64,000 bases of DNA, from assembly GCF_002278075.1 (NCBI RefSeq), contig NZ_CP022989.1, forward strand, positions 1,240,001 to 1,304,000, read 5' to 3'. The position numbers and the translations under genes are program-made. The notes beneath the pieces were generated by a model. That model saw nothing but the letters and a program-made list of their open reading frames with translations. It was not told the DNA's origin and ran no database searches. The DNA comes from Paraburkholderia aromaticivorans (GTDB taxonomy: Bacteria; Pseudomonadota; Gammaproteobacteria; Burkholderiales; Burkholderiaceae). Below are positions 38,877 to 48,033 of the stretch, one piece after another (position 1 is the stretch's first letter; each line of letters begins with the position of its first letter).

Positions 38877-39047
38877 TCAATCATTCAACGCGGTCCGCGG
38901 ATCCCGCGCGGATGCACGCGAAGCCGCGGGCGTGCGCTCGTCGGCCGCCTCGCGCCTGCCTGGGCCGCTTGTCGCGCCACGGATGAACAGCACCGCGCAA
39001 GTCGCGCACATTGCCCAGATGCCTACTACCACCAGCCATTTTTCCAT
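38877..39047 (-). CDS. Small single-helix membrane protein, divergent from putA
   Basis: On the minus strand an ATG at 39047 follows AGAGGACAGGCGAA and encodes 56 residues starting MEKWLVVVGIWAMCATCAVL, then FIRG. That is one membrane helix followed by a basic, Ala/Arg-rich cytoplasmic tail (RREAADERTPAASRASARDP) ending at 38877. The start site, helix and positive-inside tail look like a real one-pass protein rather than a chance frame. It shares a roughly 315-bp regulatory region with putA. Function unknown. Confidence 0.6.
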   Translation of the reverse strand: MEKWLVVVGIWAMCATCAVLFIRGATSGPGRREAADERTPAASRASARDPRTALND

Positions 39048-39251
39048 TTCGCCTGTCCTCTAAAACCCCGTACCGTTTTTTTGTGCGTGCCAGAAAGGCC
39101 GCGCGCCGCTATGTTCCGTATAACGGCGCGCCGACCCGTTCTGATAAGGGTAAATGCAAAAAGAATCACGCCAGGGAAAGTACTGATCGCAACCGGCGTC
39201 CTCCCGCGCGGCGCCATGGCGCGAAAACCCCCGTCCCATAAGGCTCCCCGC

Positions 39252-39290
39252 AAGGTGCAACCATGCACCCGGCATGGTTGCACCTTTTTA
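39252..39290 (+). promoter_or_regulatory. Inverted repeat upstream of putA: terminator-like stem with PutA-type operator motifs
   Basis: AAGGTGCAACCATGC (39252-39266) and GCATGGTTGCACCTT (39272-39286) form a perfect 15-bp stem with a five-base loop, followed by TTTA. Each arm contains GTTGCA (one per strand), the motif reported for PutA operator binding in Escherichia coli. The stem is 76 bp before the putA start. It could be an operator for PutA autorepression, an attenuator, or the end of a leader RNA. Confidence 0.6.
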
Positions 39291-39362
39291 TTGGGAGGCG
39301 TACGATTCGCTCAACTTTTAGTCTTTTGCCAGCACGTTCGTCTGGTATCCGAAGAAGGAAAC

Positions 39363-42300
39363 ATGGCTAGCACCACCCTTGGCGTCAAGGTCGACGACCT
39401 CCTGCGTTCCCGGCTGAAAGATGCCGCTACCCGTCTCGAACGCACTCCGCACTGGCTCATCAAGCAGGCCATTTTTGCTTACCTCGAAAAGATCGAGCAC
39501 GGCCAGTTGCCGCCCGAGCTGTCGGGCGTGGCGGGCTCGGCCGATCTGACCGACGGCAGCGCCGTCGAGCACGAGGAAGACGGTGCCTCGCATCCGTTCC
39601 TGGAATTCGCGCAGAACGTGCAACCGCAATCGGTGCTGCGCGCCGCGATCACGGCGGCATATCGTCGTCCCGAGCCGGAATGCGTGCCGTTCCTGCTGGG
39701 CCAGGCGCGCTTGCCCGCCAACCTCGCGGGCGACGTGCAGGCCATGGCCGGCAAGCTCGTCGAAACGCTACGCACCAAGAGCAAGGGTGGTGGCGTCGAA
39801 GGTCTGATCCACGAGTTCTCGCTGTCGAGCCAGGAAGGCGTGGCGCTGATGTGTCTCGCTGAAGCCTTGCTGCGCATTCCCGACCGCGCCACGCGTGACG
39901 CGCTGATCCGCGACAAGATCAGCAAGGGCGACTGGAAATCGCACGTCGGCCAGGCGCCGTCGCTGTTCGTCAACGCCGCGACCTGGGGCTTGATGATCAC
40001 CGGTAAGCTGGTGACGACCAATAGCGAAACGAGCCTTTCGTCGGCGCTCACGCGTCTGATCGGCAAGGGCGGCGAGCCGCTGATCCGCAAGGGCGTGGAC
40101 ATGGCGATGCGCCTGATGGGCGAGCAGTTCGTCACGGGTGAGAACATCTCCGAGGCGCTCGCCAACAGCCGCAAATACGAAGCCCGCGGCTTCCGCTACT
40201 CGTACGACATGCTCGGCGAAGCGGCCACCACCGAAGCCGACGCACAGCGCTACTACGCGTCGTACGAACAGGCGATCCACGCAATCGGCAAGGCCGCCGG
40301 CGGCCGCGGCATCTACGAAGGCCCGGGCATCTCGATCAAGCTCTCCGCGCTGCACGCACGCTACTCGCGTTCGCAGCAGGAGCGCACGATGAGCGAACTG
40401 CTGCCGCGCGTGCGCTCGCTCGCGATCCTGGCGCGCCGCTACGACATCGGCCTGAACATCGACGCCGAAGAAGCCGATCGCCTCGAAATCTCGCTCGATC
40501 TGCTCGAAGCGCTGTGCTTCGATCCGGAGCTGGCCGGCTGGAACGGTATCGGCTTCGTGGTGCAGGCGTATCAGAAGCGCTGCCCGTTCGTGATCGAATA
40601 CCTGATCGATCTGGCGCGCCGCAGCCGTCACCGCATCATGGTGCGCCTCGTGAAGGGCGCGTACTGGGACACCGAAATCAAGCGCGCGCAAGTGGACGGC
40701 CTGGAAGGCTATCCGGTGTACACACGCAAGATCTATACGGACGTGTCGTACCTCGCCTGCGCGAAGAAGCTGCTTAGTGCGCCGGATGCGGTCTATCCGC
40801 AATTCGCCACGCACAACGCGCACACGTTGTCGGCGATCTATCACCTCGCGGGCAACAACTACTACCCCGGCCAGTACGAGTTCCAGTGTCTGCACGGCAT
40901 GGGCGAACCGCTGTACGAAGAAGTCACCGGCCGTGACAAGCTGAACCGTCCGTGCCGTGTGTACGCGCCGGTCGGCACGCATGAAACGCTGCTCGCGTAC
41001 CTCGTGCGCCGTCTGCTGGAAAACGGTGCCAACACGTCGTTCGTGAATCGTATTGCCGATGAAACCGTCGCGATCAAGGACCTGATCGCCGACCCGGTCG
41101 ACGAAGCCTCGAAGATCGTCCCGCTCGGCGCGCCGCACGCGAAGATTCCGCTGCCGCGCAATCTGTACGGTTCGGAGCGCCTCAATTCGATGGGTCTCGA
41201 TCTGTCGAACGAGCATCGTCTGGCGTCGCTGTCGTCGGCATTGCTGGCGAGCGCGCACCATCCGTGGCGCGCCGCGCCGATGCTCGAAGACAACGAAATC
41301 GCGGTGGGCCTCGCGCGCGACGTGCGCAATCCGGCCGATCATCGCGACCTCGTCGGCACGGTCGTCGAAGCGACGCCGGAGCACGTGAGCGCCGCTTTGG
41401 CACACGCGGTGGCCGCCGCGCCGATCTGGCAAGCCACGCCGGTCGATGCGCGCGCCGATTGCCTCGCGCGTGCCGCCGATCTGCTCGAAGCGCAGATGCA
41501 TACGCTGATGGGCCTCGTGGTGCGTGAAGCCGGCAAGTCGCTGGCGAACGCTGTCGCGGAAATCCGCGAAGCGATCGACTTCCTGCGTTACTACTCCACG
41601 CAGATTCGCGACGAGTTTTCCAACGACACGCATCGTCCGCTCGGTCCGGTGGTGTGTATCAGCCCGTGGAATTTCCCGCTGGCGATTTTCATGGGCCAGG
41701 TAGCCGCGGCGCTCGCCGCCGGCAACACCGTGCTCGCGAAGCCGGCCGAACAGACGCCGCTGATCGCCGCGCAAGCCGTGCGCATTCTGCGCGAAGCCGG
41801 CGTGCCGGCGGGCGCGGTGCAACTGCTGCCGGGCAACGGTGAAACGGTCGGCGCTGCGCTGGTCGCCGACCCGCGCACCCGCGCGGTGATGTTTACCGGC
41901 TCGACCGAAGTCGCGCGCCTGATCAACAAGACGCTGTCGAGCCGGCTCGACCCGGACGGCAAGCCGATTCCGCTGATCGCCGAAACCGGTGGTCAGAATG
42001 CGATGATCGTCGACTCGTCGGCGCTCGCCGAACAGGTGGTGGCGGACGTGCTGCAATCGTCGTTCGACTCCGCCGGTCAACGGTGTTCCGCGCTGCGCGT
42101 TCTTTGTCTGCAGGACGACGTTGCGGACCGCACGTTGGAGATGCTGACCGGCGCGATGCGCGAACTGGCCGTGGGCAATCCGGACCGCCTGTCGATCGAC
42201 GTCGGTCCGGTGATCGATCTCGACGCGAAGCGCGGTATCGACGCGCACATCGCGGCGATGCGCGAGAAGGGCCGCAAGGTCGAACAACTGCCAATGCCGG

Positions 42301-43292
42301 ACGGTTGCGCGCAAGGCACCTTCGTTGCGCCGACGCTGATCGAGCTCGACAGCATCGACGAACTGAAGCGTGAAGTGTTCGGTCCGGTGCTGCACGTGGT
42401 GCGTTACCGCCGCAGCCAGCTGGACAAGCTGCTCGAGCAGATCCGCGCGACCGGCTACGGCCTGACGCTCGGCATCCATACGCGGATCGACGAAACGATC
42501 GCCCATGTGATCAGCCGCGCGCACGTGGGCAACATCTACGTGAACCGTAACGTGATCGGCGCGGTGGTGGGTGTTCAGCCGTTCGGCGGGGAAGGTTTGT
42601 CGGGCACGGGTCCGAAAGCGGGCGGCGCGCTGTATCTGCAGCGGCTCCTCGCCACGCGTCCGGCAGGTTTGCCGAAGTCGCTCGCGCAGGCGTTGATCGC
42701 GGATGCACCGCGCGCTGCCGAAAACGGCGACAATCCGACCGCCGCGTTGACGGCTTACCGCGACTGGCTGATCACCGAACGCGAGCCGCAACTGGCCGCG
42801 CGCTGCGACGGCTATCTGTCGCATGTGCCGGCAGGCGCCACGGCGGTATTGTCGGGACCGACCGGCGAGCGCAACACATATACGCTGGGCGCGCGCGGCA
42901 CGGTGCTGTGTATGGCGTCGACGGCGAGCGGTGCGCGCGTGCAGTTTGCCGCGGCGCTGGCTACGGGAAATCGCGCGTTGTTCGAAGGCGCGGCCGGTGA
43001 ACAATTGGTGTCGCAATTGCCCGCCTCGCTGAAGTCGCACGCAAGCGTGAAGAAGAACGCCGATACGCCGTTCGACGCCGTGCTGTTCGAAGGCGATAGC
43101 GACGAATTGCTGGCGCTGGTGAAGGAAGTCGCGAAGCGTGCGGGCCCGATCGTGTCGGTGCAGGGCGTCGCGGCGCGCGCGCTGGAAAGCGGCGATGAGG
43201 ACTACGCGCTGGAGCGTCTGTTGACGGAACGCTCGGTCAGCGTGAATACGGCAGCAGCGGGCGGTAATGCGAATTTGATGACGATCGGTTGA
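39363..43292 (+). CDS. putA: Trifunctional PutA: transcriptional repressor, proline dehydrogenase, P5C dehydrogenase
   Basis: This protein of 1309 residues oxidises proline to glutamate. Residues 1-47 form a ribbon-helix-helix DNA-binding domain (STTLGVKVDDLLRSRLKD and RTPHWLIKQAIFAYLEKIE), so it should also repress its own gene. The FAD proline dehydrogenase barrel follows (about 180-500; e.g. YDIGLNIDAEEADRLEISL and RIMVRLVKGAYWDTEIK). The NAD-dependent P5C dehydrogenase (about 580-1060) has ISPWNFPLAIFMGQVAAAL and the catalytic Cys in SAGQRCSALRV. The C-terminal 200 residues match the extra domain of long PutAs. Start after GAAGAAGGAAAC. The frame is open for 230 codons upstream, which makes the N-terminal domain the best start marker. 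Confidence 0.97.
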   Translation: MASTTLGVKVDDLLRSRLKDAATRLERTPHWLIKQAIFAYLEKIEHGQLPPELSGVAGSADLTDGSAVEHEEDGASHPFLEFAQNVQPQSVLRAAITAAYRRPEPECVPFLLGQARLPANLAGDVQAMAGKLVETLRTKSKGGGVEGLIHEFSLSSQEGVALMCLAEALLRIPDRATRDALIRDKISKGDWKSHVGQAPSLFVNAATWGLMITGKLVTTNSETSLSSALTRLIGKGGEPLIRKGVDMAMRLMGEQFVTGENISEALANSRKYEARGFRYSYDMLGEAATTEADAQRYYASYEQAIHAIGKAAGGRGIYEGPGISIKLSALHARYSRSQQERTMSELLPRVRSLAILARRYDIGLNIDAEEADRLEISLDLLEALCFDPELAGWNGIGFVVQAYQKRCPFVIEYLIDLARRSRHRIMVRLVKGAYWDTEIKRAQVDGLEGYPVYTRKIYTDVSYLACAKKLLSAPDAVYPQFATHNAHTLSAIYHLAGNNYYPGQYEFQCLHGMGEPLYEEVTGRDKLNRPCRVYAPVGTHETLLAYLVRRLLENGANTSFVNRIADETVAIKDLIADPVDEASKIVPLGAPHAKIPLPRNLYGSERLNSMGLDLSNEHRLASLSSALLASAHHPWRAAPMLEDNEIAVGLARDVRNPADHRDLVGTVVEATPEHVSAALAHAVAAAPIWQATPVDARADCLARAADLLEAQMHTLMGLVVREAGKSLANAVAEIREAIDFLRYYSTQIRDEFSNDTHRPLGPVVCISPWNFPLAIFMGQVAAALAAGNTVLAKPAEQTPLIAAQAVRILREAGVPAGAVQLLPGNGETVGAALVADPRTRAVMFTGSTEVARLINKTLSSRLDPDGKPIPLIAETGGQNAMIVDSSALAEQVVADVLQSSFDSAGQRCSALRVLCLQDDVADRTLEMLTGAMRELAVGNPDRLSIDVGPVIDLDAKRGIDAHIAAMREKGRKVEQLPMPDGCAQGTFVAPTLIELDSIDELKREVFGPVLHVVRYRRSQLDKLLEQIRATGYGLTLGIHTRIDETIAHVISRAHVGNIYVNRNVIGAVVGVQPFGGEGLSGTGPKAGGALYLQRLLATRPAGLPKSLAQALIADAPRAAENGDNPTAALTAYRDWLITEREPQLAARCDGYLSHVPAGATAVLSGPTGERNTYTLGARGTVLCMASTASGARVQFAAALATGNRALFEGAAGEQLVSQLPASLKSHASVKKNADTPFDAVLFEGDSDELLALVKEVAKRAGPIVSVQGVAARALESGDEDYALERLLTERSVSVNTAAAGGNANLMTIG

Positions 43293-43378
43293 GCGAACCT
43301 CGGCGATTTCTCAATAAAACGGAAGCGGTACGGCGACCCCGAAACCGCTCCATCCACACCTGGTACCAAGGAGAAGCT

Positions 43379-44527
43379 ATGCAACACAAGATGAAACAGC
43401 TGGCAGGCGCCGCACTGGTTGCGGCGATGTCGCTGGCGGGGACGGCCAACGCTCAATCGACGGAAGATGTGAAGGTCGGCTTTGCCGGCCCGATGACTGG
43501 CGCGCAGGCGCACTACGGCAAGGACTTCCAGAACGGCATCACGCTGGCAGTGGAAGACATGAACGCGACCAAGCCGGTGATCGGCGGCAAGCAGGTTCGC
43601 TTCGTGCTGGATTCGGCCGACGACCAGGCCGACCCGCGCACCGGCACGACCGTTGCGCAAAAGCTGGTGGATGACGGCATCAAGGGCATGCTCGGCCACT
43701 TCAACTCGGGCACCACGATTCCGGCTTCGCGCATTTACGCGAACGCTGGCATCCCCGAAATCGCCATGGCGACGGCGCCGGAATACACGCAACAAGGCTT
43801 CAAGACCACCTTCCGCATGATGACGTCAGACACGCAGCAAGGTTCGGTTGCCGGCACGTTCGCGGTGAAGACCCTGGGCATGAAGAAGATCGTGATCGTC
43901 GACGACCGCACGGCTTACGGCCAGGGTCTGGCCGATCAGTTCGAAAAGGCGGCGAAGGCGGCGGGCGGCCAGATCGTCGACCGTGAATACACGAACGACA
44001 AGGCCGTCGACTTCAAGTCGATCCTGACCAAGCTGAAGGCGGTTCAGCCGGACCTGATCTATTACGGCGGCGCGGATTCGCAAGCGGCACCGATGGTCAA
44101 GCAAATGAAGGCACTGGGCATCAAGGCGCCGCTGATGGGCGGCGAAATGGTCCACACGCCGACGTTCATCCAGATCGCGGGTGACGCGGCGAACGGCACG
44201 GTGGCCTCGCTCGCCGGTCTGCCGCTGGAAGAAATGCCGGGCGGCAAGGACTACGTCGCGAAGTACAAGAAGCGTTTCAACGAAGACGTGCAAACGTACT
44301 CGCCGTACGCTTATGACGGCGCAATGGCCATGTTCGACGCCATGAAGAAGGCGAACTCGACCGATCCGGCCAAGTACCTGCCGATGCTGGCGAAGACGTC
44401 GATGCCGGCAGTGACGTCGTCGAACCTCGCATACGACAGCAAGGGCGACCTGAAGAACGGCGGCATCACGCTGTACAAGGTTGTCGACGGCAAGTGGACG
44501 ACGCTGCAAAGCGTGGGCGGCAAGTAA
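43379..44527 (+). CDS. Liv-type periplasmic branched-chain amino-acid-binding protein
   Basis: This 382-residue protein has a signal peptide (MQHKMKQLAGAALVAAMSLA, cleavage near ANAQ). The mature sequence has the LivJ/LivK-type features KVGFAGPMTGAQAHYGKDF and GHFNSGTTIPASRIYANAG and is closer to classical Leu/Ile/Val binding proteins than the three in the first 13 kb. The start follows AAGGAGAAGCT. It has no permease or ATPase beside it, so it must use components encoded elsewhere. Its position 86 bp after putA, on the same strand, suggests possible co-expression with proline catabolism. A terminator follows. Confidence 0.93.
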   Translation: MQHKMKQLAGAALVAAMSLAGTANAQSTEDVKVGFAGPMTGAQAHYGKDFQNGITLAVEDMNATKPVIGGKQVRFVLDSADDQADPRTGTTVAQKLVDDGIKGMLGHFNSGTTIPASRIYANAGIPEIAMATAPEYTQQGFKTTFRMMTSDTQQGSVAGTFAVKTLGMKKIVIVDDRTAYGQGLADQFEKAAKAAGGQIVDREYTNDKAVDFKSILTKLKAVQPDLIYYGGADSQAAPMVKQMKALGIKAPLMGGEMVHTPTFIQIAGDAANGTVASLAGLPLEEMPGGKDYVAKYKKRFNEDVQTYSPYAYDGAMAMFDAMKKANSTDPAKYLPMLAKTSMPAVTSSNLAYDSKGDLKNGGITLYKVVDGKWTTLQSVGGK

Positions 44528-44587
44528 GCAGCCGAGCTGCCTTGGCATCCGGCTGCGGCGTGATGGTATGACGCAGCGCCGGACTCA

Positions 44588-44625
44588 AAAAAGCCCTGTG
44601 GTTTTCCTAACCACAGGGCTTTTTG
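44588..44625. terminator. Bidirectional rho-independent terminator
   Basis: AAGCCCTGTGGTT (44591-44603) pairs perfectly with AACCACAGGGCTT (44609-44621) around TTCCT. T runs exist on both strands (TTTTTG on plus, TTTTTT on minus), so it serves both the binding-protein gene and the convergent ThDP-enzyme gene. Confidence 0.9.
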
Positions 44626-44676
44626 TTTACCGCTTCGCTATATGTGCCGATAGGCGGCGACCGCGCGGCAACTCAG

Positions 44677-46401
44677 TCACTCCCCTCGCAGCTTCCTCCC
44701 CTGCTCGCGAATCTGCTCCAGCGTCGCTCCTGGCGTGCTCGCTTCCTGCGGCATGCGGATCTCGATCACCGCCGCGCGCTTCGCGTCCATCGAGCGCTTT
44801 AGCGCAGGCAGGAAATCCTCGGTCCGCTCCACCGTCTCGCCATGCGCGCCGAACGAACGCGCGAACGCCGCGAAATCGGGATTCGTGAGTCCGGTGCCGT
44901 GCACGCGATTCGGATAATGCCGCTCCTGATGCATCCTGATCGTGCCGAAGTGGCTGTTATTCACCACGATGAAGAGCACGTGCAGGTCGTACTGCATCGC
45001 CGTCGCGAGTTCTTGCGCGGCCATCATGAAGCAGCCGTCCCCGGCCAGCGCGACGACAGCGCGTTGCGGATACATCGACTTCGCCGCGATCGCCGCCGGC
45101 ACGCCGTAACCCATCGCCCCGCTCGTCGGCGCGAGCTGCGAACGGTAATGGCGATACGAAAAGTGCCGATGCAACCAGGTCGCGTAATTGCCCGCACCGT
45201 TGGTGAGAATCGCGTCGTCCGGCAGATGCGCGCGCAGCTGCTGGATTACTTCGCCCATCTGCACGTCGCCCGGAATCTGACGTGGTTTGCGCCACTCGAG
45301 ATACGCGCGATGCGCCTCTTCTGCCGCGCCCGACCACGCGAGCCTGTCGGACGGAGGCGCCAACGCCGCCAGCAGCGAGGCGAGCTCCGGCATGCCGGAG
45401 ACGATCGGCAGATCCGCCGCATACACGCGGCCCAATTCCTCCGCGCCTTGATGCACGTGCACGAGGGTTTGTTTGGTCTTCGGAATGTCGAGCAACGTGT
45501 AGCCATTGGTCGTCGCTTCGCCTAAACGCGGTCCGATGGCGAGCAACACGTCGGCGTCGCGGATACGCTGCGCCAGCGCCGGATTGATACCGAGGCCGAC
45601 GTCGCCGGCATAGTTCGGATGCTCGTTGTCGAGCGTGTCCTGAAAGCGGAACGCGAGGCCGACCGGCAGTTGCCAGTTTTCGACGAAGCGTTGAAAGTCC
45701 GCGCACGCAGCAGGCGTCCAGCCGCTGCCGCCGGCGATCACCATGGGCCGCTTGGCGCTTTCGAGCAACACGCGCAACTTCTCGATCTGCGCCGCCGACG
45801 GCGACGCCGCGACGCGCTGATACGCCGGCGCGCCGGCCACGACCTCGCATGCGTCGCTCAGCACGTCTTCCGGCAACGACAACACGACGGGTCCAGGCCG
45901 ACCGGATGTCGCCGTGTGAAACGCGTGGCTGAGATATTCGGGAATGCGTTTGGGATCGTCGATTTGCGCGACCCATTTCGCCATCTGGCCGAACATGCGC
46001 CGGTAGTCGATCTCCTGAAACGCCTCGCGGTCGAGATGCTCGCGTGCGCATTGGCCGATCAGCAGGATCATCGGTGTGGAATCCTGAAACGCGGTGTGCA
46101 CACCGATCGACGCGTGCGTGGCGCCCGGCCCGCGTGTCACGAGTGCGACGCCAGGCCGGCCGGTCAATTTGCCGACGGCCTCCGCCATATTCGCCGCGGC
46201 CGCTTCGTGACGGCAAACAATGGTCTGGATGCGTTCGGTTTCATCGTGCAGTGAATCCAGCACGGCGAGAAAACTTTCGCCAGGCACGCAGAAAACACGT
46301 TCGACACCGTGCGTCAGCAAAGCGTCGACCACGAGCCGCGCGCCGGTGGTTTGGGCGGCGGCGGAACCGGAAACGGAAACGGGAGCATTCGGCAGCGACA
46401 T
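44677..46401 (-). CDS. Thiamine-diphosphate-dependent enzyme (acetolactate-synthase-like)
   Basis: This 574-residue ThDP enzyme of the IlvB/oxalyl-CoA-decarboxylase superfamily has the N-terminal catalytic Glu in CRHEAAAANMAEA (near residue 65) and the ThDP-binding motif starting GDGCFMMAAQELATAMQYD and ending VNNS near residue 455. The central domain contains HVHQGAEELGRVY. Family members decarboxylate 2-oxo acids and add the fragment to an acceptor. It has no small regulatory subunit gene beside it, so it is probably not the biosynthetic acetolactate synthase. The start follows GGAGGCTTCATCGCA. Substrate unknown. Confidence 0.85.
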   Translation of the reverse strand: MSLPNAPVSVSGSAAAQTTGARLVVDALLTHGVERVFCVPGESFLAVLDSLHDETERIQTIVCRHEAAAANMAEAVGKLTGRPGVALVTRGPGATHASIGVHTAFQDSTPMILLIGQCAREHLDREAFQEIDYRRMFGQMAKWVAQIDDPKRIPEYLSHAFHTATSGRPGPVVLSLPEDVLSDACEVVAGAPAYQRVAASPSAAQIEKLRVLLESAKRPMVIAGGSGWTPAACADFQRFVENWQLPVGLAFRFQDTLDNEHPNYAGDVGLGINPALAQRIRDADVLLAIGPRLGEATTNGYTLLDIPKTKQTLVHVHQGAEELGRVYAADLPIVSGMPELASLLAALAPPSDRLAWSGAAEEAHRAYLEWRKPRQIPGDVQMGEVIQQLRAHLPDDAILTNGAGNYATWLHRHFSYRHYRSQLAPTSGAMGYGVPAAIAAKSMYPQRAVVALAGDGCFMMAAQELATAMQYDLHVLFIVVNNSHFGTIRMHQERHYPNRVHGTGLTNPDFAAFARSFGAHGETVERTEDFLPALKRSMDAKRAAVIEIRMPQEASTPGATLEQIREQGRKLRGE

Positions 46402-46554
46402 TGCGATGAAGCCTCCAGGCAGTGCGTGAGTGCGATCTGATGAAGCCGCTTCGACCGGACGCTGGCCGACGTGGCGCTTCGACAGCTTACGCCGGCAGCG
46501 CGTGCGCTGTCACGGCGCAGCGCAACCGGAGCGCTCGCGCATAACGCGCCGCGC

Positions 46555-46584
46555 AAATGAAAACGCGGGCCCGATAGCCCGCGT
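46555..46584 (-). terminator. Rho-independent terminator after sdaA (minus strand)
   Basis: On the minus strand ACGCGGGC-TATCGG-GCCCGCGT is followed by TTTCATTT. It lies about 30 bp after the sdaA stop and isolates it from the ThDP-enzyme gene. Confidence 0.8.
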
Positions 46585-46615
46585 CCTTGCAGTCATGCGC
46601 CGTGAAGCGCGGGAC

Positions 46616-48004
46616 TCAGCACTCGACGATATTCACCGCCAGGCCGCCGCGCGACGTTTCCTTGTACTTGGTCTTCATATCCGCGCCGGTCTCGCGCATG
46701 GTCTTGATCACCGAGTCGAGCGACACATAATGGCTGCCATCGCCGCGCAAGGCCATGCGCGCCGCATTGACGGCCTTGACCGATGCCATCGCATTGCGCT
46801 CGATGCACGGAATCTGCACCATGCCGCCGACCGGGTCGCACGTCAGGCCGAGGTTGTGTTCCATGCCGATTTCCGCGGCGTTCTCGACCTGCCGCGGCGT
46901 GCCGCCCATGACCGCGGCGAGCGCGCCCGCCGCCATCGAACAGGCGACGCCCACTTCGCCCTGGCAGCCCACTTCGGCGCCGGAAATCGACGCGTTCAGC
47001 TTGTAGAGTATGCCGATCGCCGCAGCGGTCATCAGGAAGTCGATCACGCCTTGCTGATTCGAGCCCGGCATGAAGCGCGTGTAGTAATGCAGCACCGCCG
47101 GGATGATGCCGGCCGCGCCGTTGGTCGGCGCCGTGACCACGCGGCCGCCGGCGGCGTTTTCTTCGTTGACGGCAATCGCATAGAGATTGATCCAGTCGAT
47201 CATCGAAAGCGGATCGCGCAGCGCCAGCTCAGGATTGCCCGACAGCGCGCGATACAGCTGCGGCGCACGACGCTTCACCTGGAACGGGCCGGGCAAGTTG
47301 CCGTCGGCGTCCGGATTGTTGATCCCGCAGCCGCGTGCGACACACGATTGCATCACGTCCCAGATCTTCAGCAGCCCGGAACGCGTCTCTTCTTCCGTAT
47401 GCCAGACGCGCTCGTTTTCCCACATCAACTGGGCGATGCTCTTGCCGGTCGATTCGCACAGTGCGAGCAACTCGTTGCCGCTGCGAAACGCGTGCGGCAA
47501 TTGATCGACGGCGCTCAGCACCTTCGTGTTCGGCGCGCCCGCCGTCACCACGAAACCGCCGCCCACGGAGAGATAGGTCGACTCGCGCAACGTCTCGCCC
47601 TGCGCGTCGTAGGCGCGCAGCTTGAGACCGTTCGGATGCTCGGGCAGCGCCTGACGATAAAACGCAATGTGATCTTTCTGCACGAACGGCACCTCGTGCG
47701 TGCCGAGCAGCGCCAGCTTGCGGGACACACGCACGGCGTCGAGGCGCTCGGCGATCGTGTCAGGATTCACGGTGTCGGGCGCATCGCCCATCAGGCCAAG
47801 CATCACGCCGCGATCGGTGCCGTGACCTTTGCCCGTCGCGCCGAGTGAGCCGTACAACTCCGCCTTCACCGATGCGCTCGCAGCGAGCAGCCCGTCGCGT
47901 TCGAGCCCTTGAGCGAACATCAGCGCCGCGCGCATCGGCCCGACCGTATGCGAACTGGACGGACCGATGCCGATTTTGAAGAGATCGAAAACGCTAACTG
48001 CCAT
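46616..48004 (-). CDS. sdaA: L-serine ammonia-lyase (Fe-S type)
   Basis: This 462-residue enzyme converts serine to pyruvate and ammonia with a [4Fe-4S] cluster. The N-terminal beta domain begins [20 protein letters not shown], which is the SdaA hallmark. The catalytic alpha domain contains [17 protein letters not shown] and the cysteines in [14 protein letters not shown] near residue 345. Length is that of the single-chain SdaA form. The start follows AGGGAGCAGTAA. It sits between the glycine-cleavage genes and the ThDP enzyme. Serine made from glycine by GlyA could be funnelled to pyruvate here; that link is inferred from proximity. Confidence 0.95.
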   Translation of the reverse strand: MAVSVFDLFKIGIGPSSSHTVGPMRAALMFAQGLERDGLLAASASVKAELYGSLGATGKGHGTDRGVMLGLMGDAPDTVNPDTIAERLDAVRVSRKLALLGTHEVPFVQKDHIAFYRQALPEHPNGLKLRAYDAQGETLRESTYLSVGGGFVVTAGAPNTKVLSAVDQLPHAFRSGNELLALCESTGKSIAQLMWENERVWHTEEETRSGLLKIWDVMQSCVARGCGINNPDADGNLPGPFQVKRRAPQLYRALSGNPELALRDPLSMIDWINLYAIAVNEENAAGGRVVTAPTNGAAGIIPAVLHYYTRFMPGSNQQGVIDFLMTAAAIGILYKLNASISGAEVGCQGEVGVACSMAAGALAAVMGGTPRQVENAAEIGMEHNLGLTCDPVGGMVQIPCIERNAMASVKAVNAARMALRGDGSHYVSLDSVIKTMRETGADMKTKYKETSRGGLAVNIVEC

Positions 48005-48033
48005 TTACTGCTCCCTGCTGATAGATGGTGGGT

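Noticed and set aside
39768-43040. 1090-codon minus-strand frame opposite putA
   Set aside because: Shadow of the putA reading frame in high-GC DNA; composition is dominated by Arg, His and Ala with no domain.
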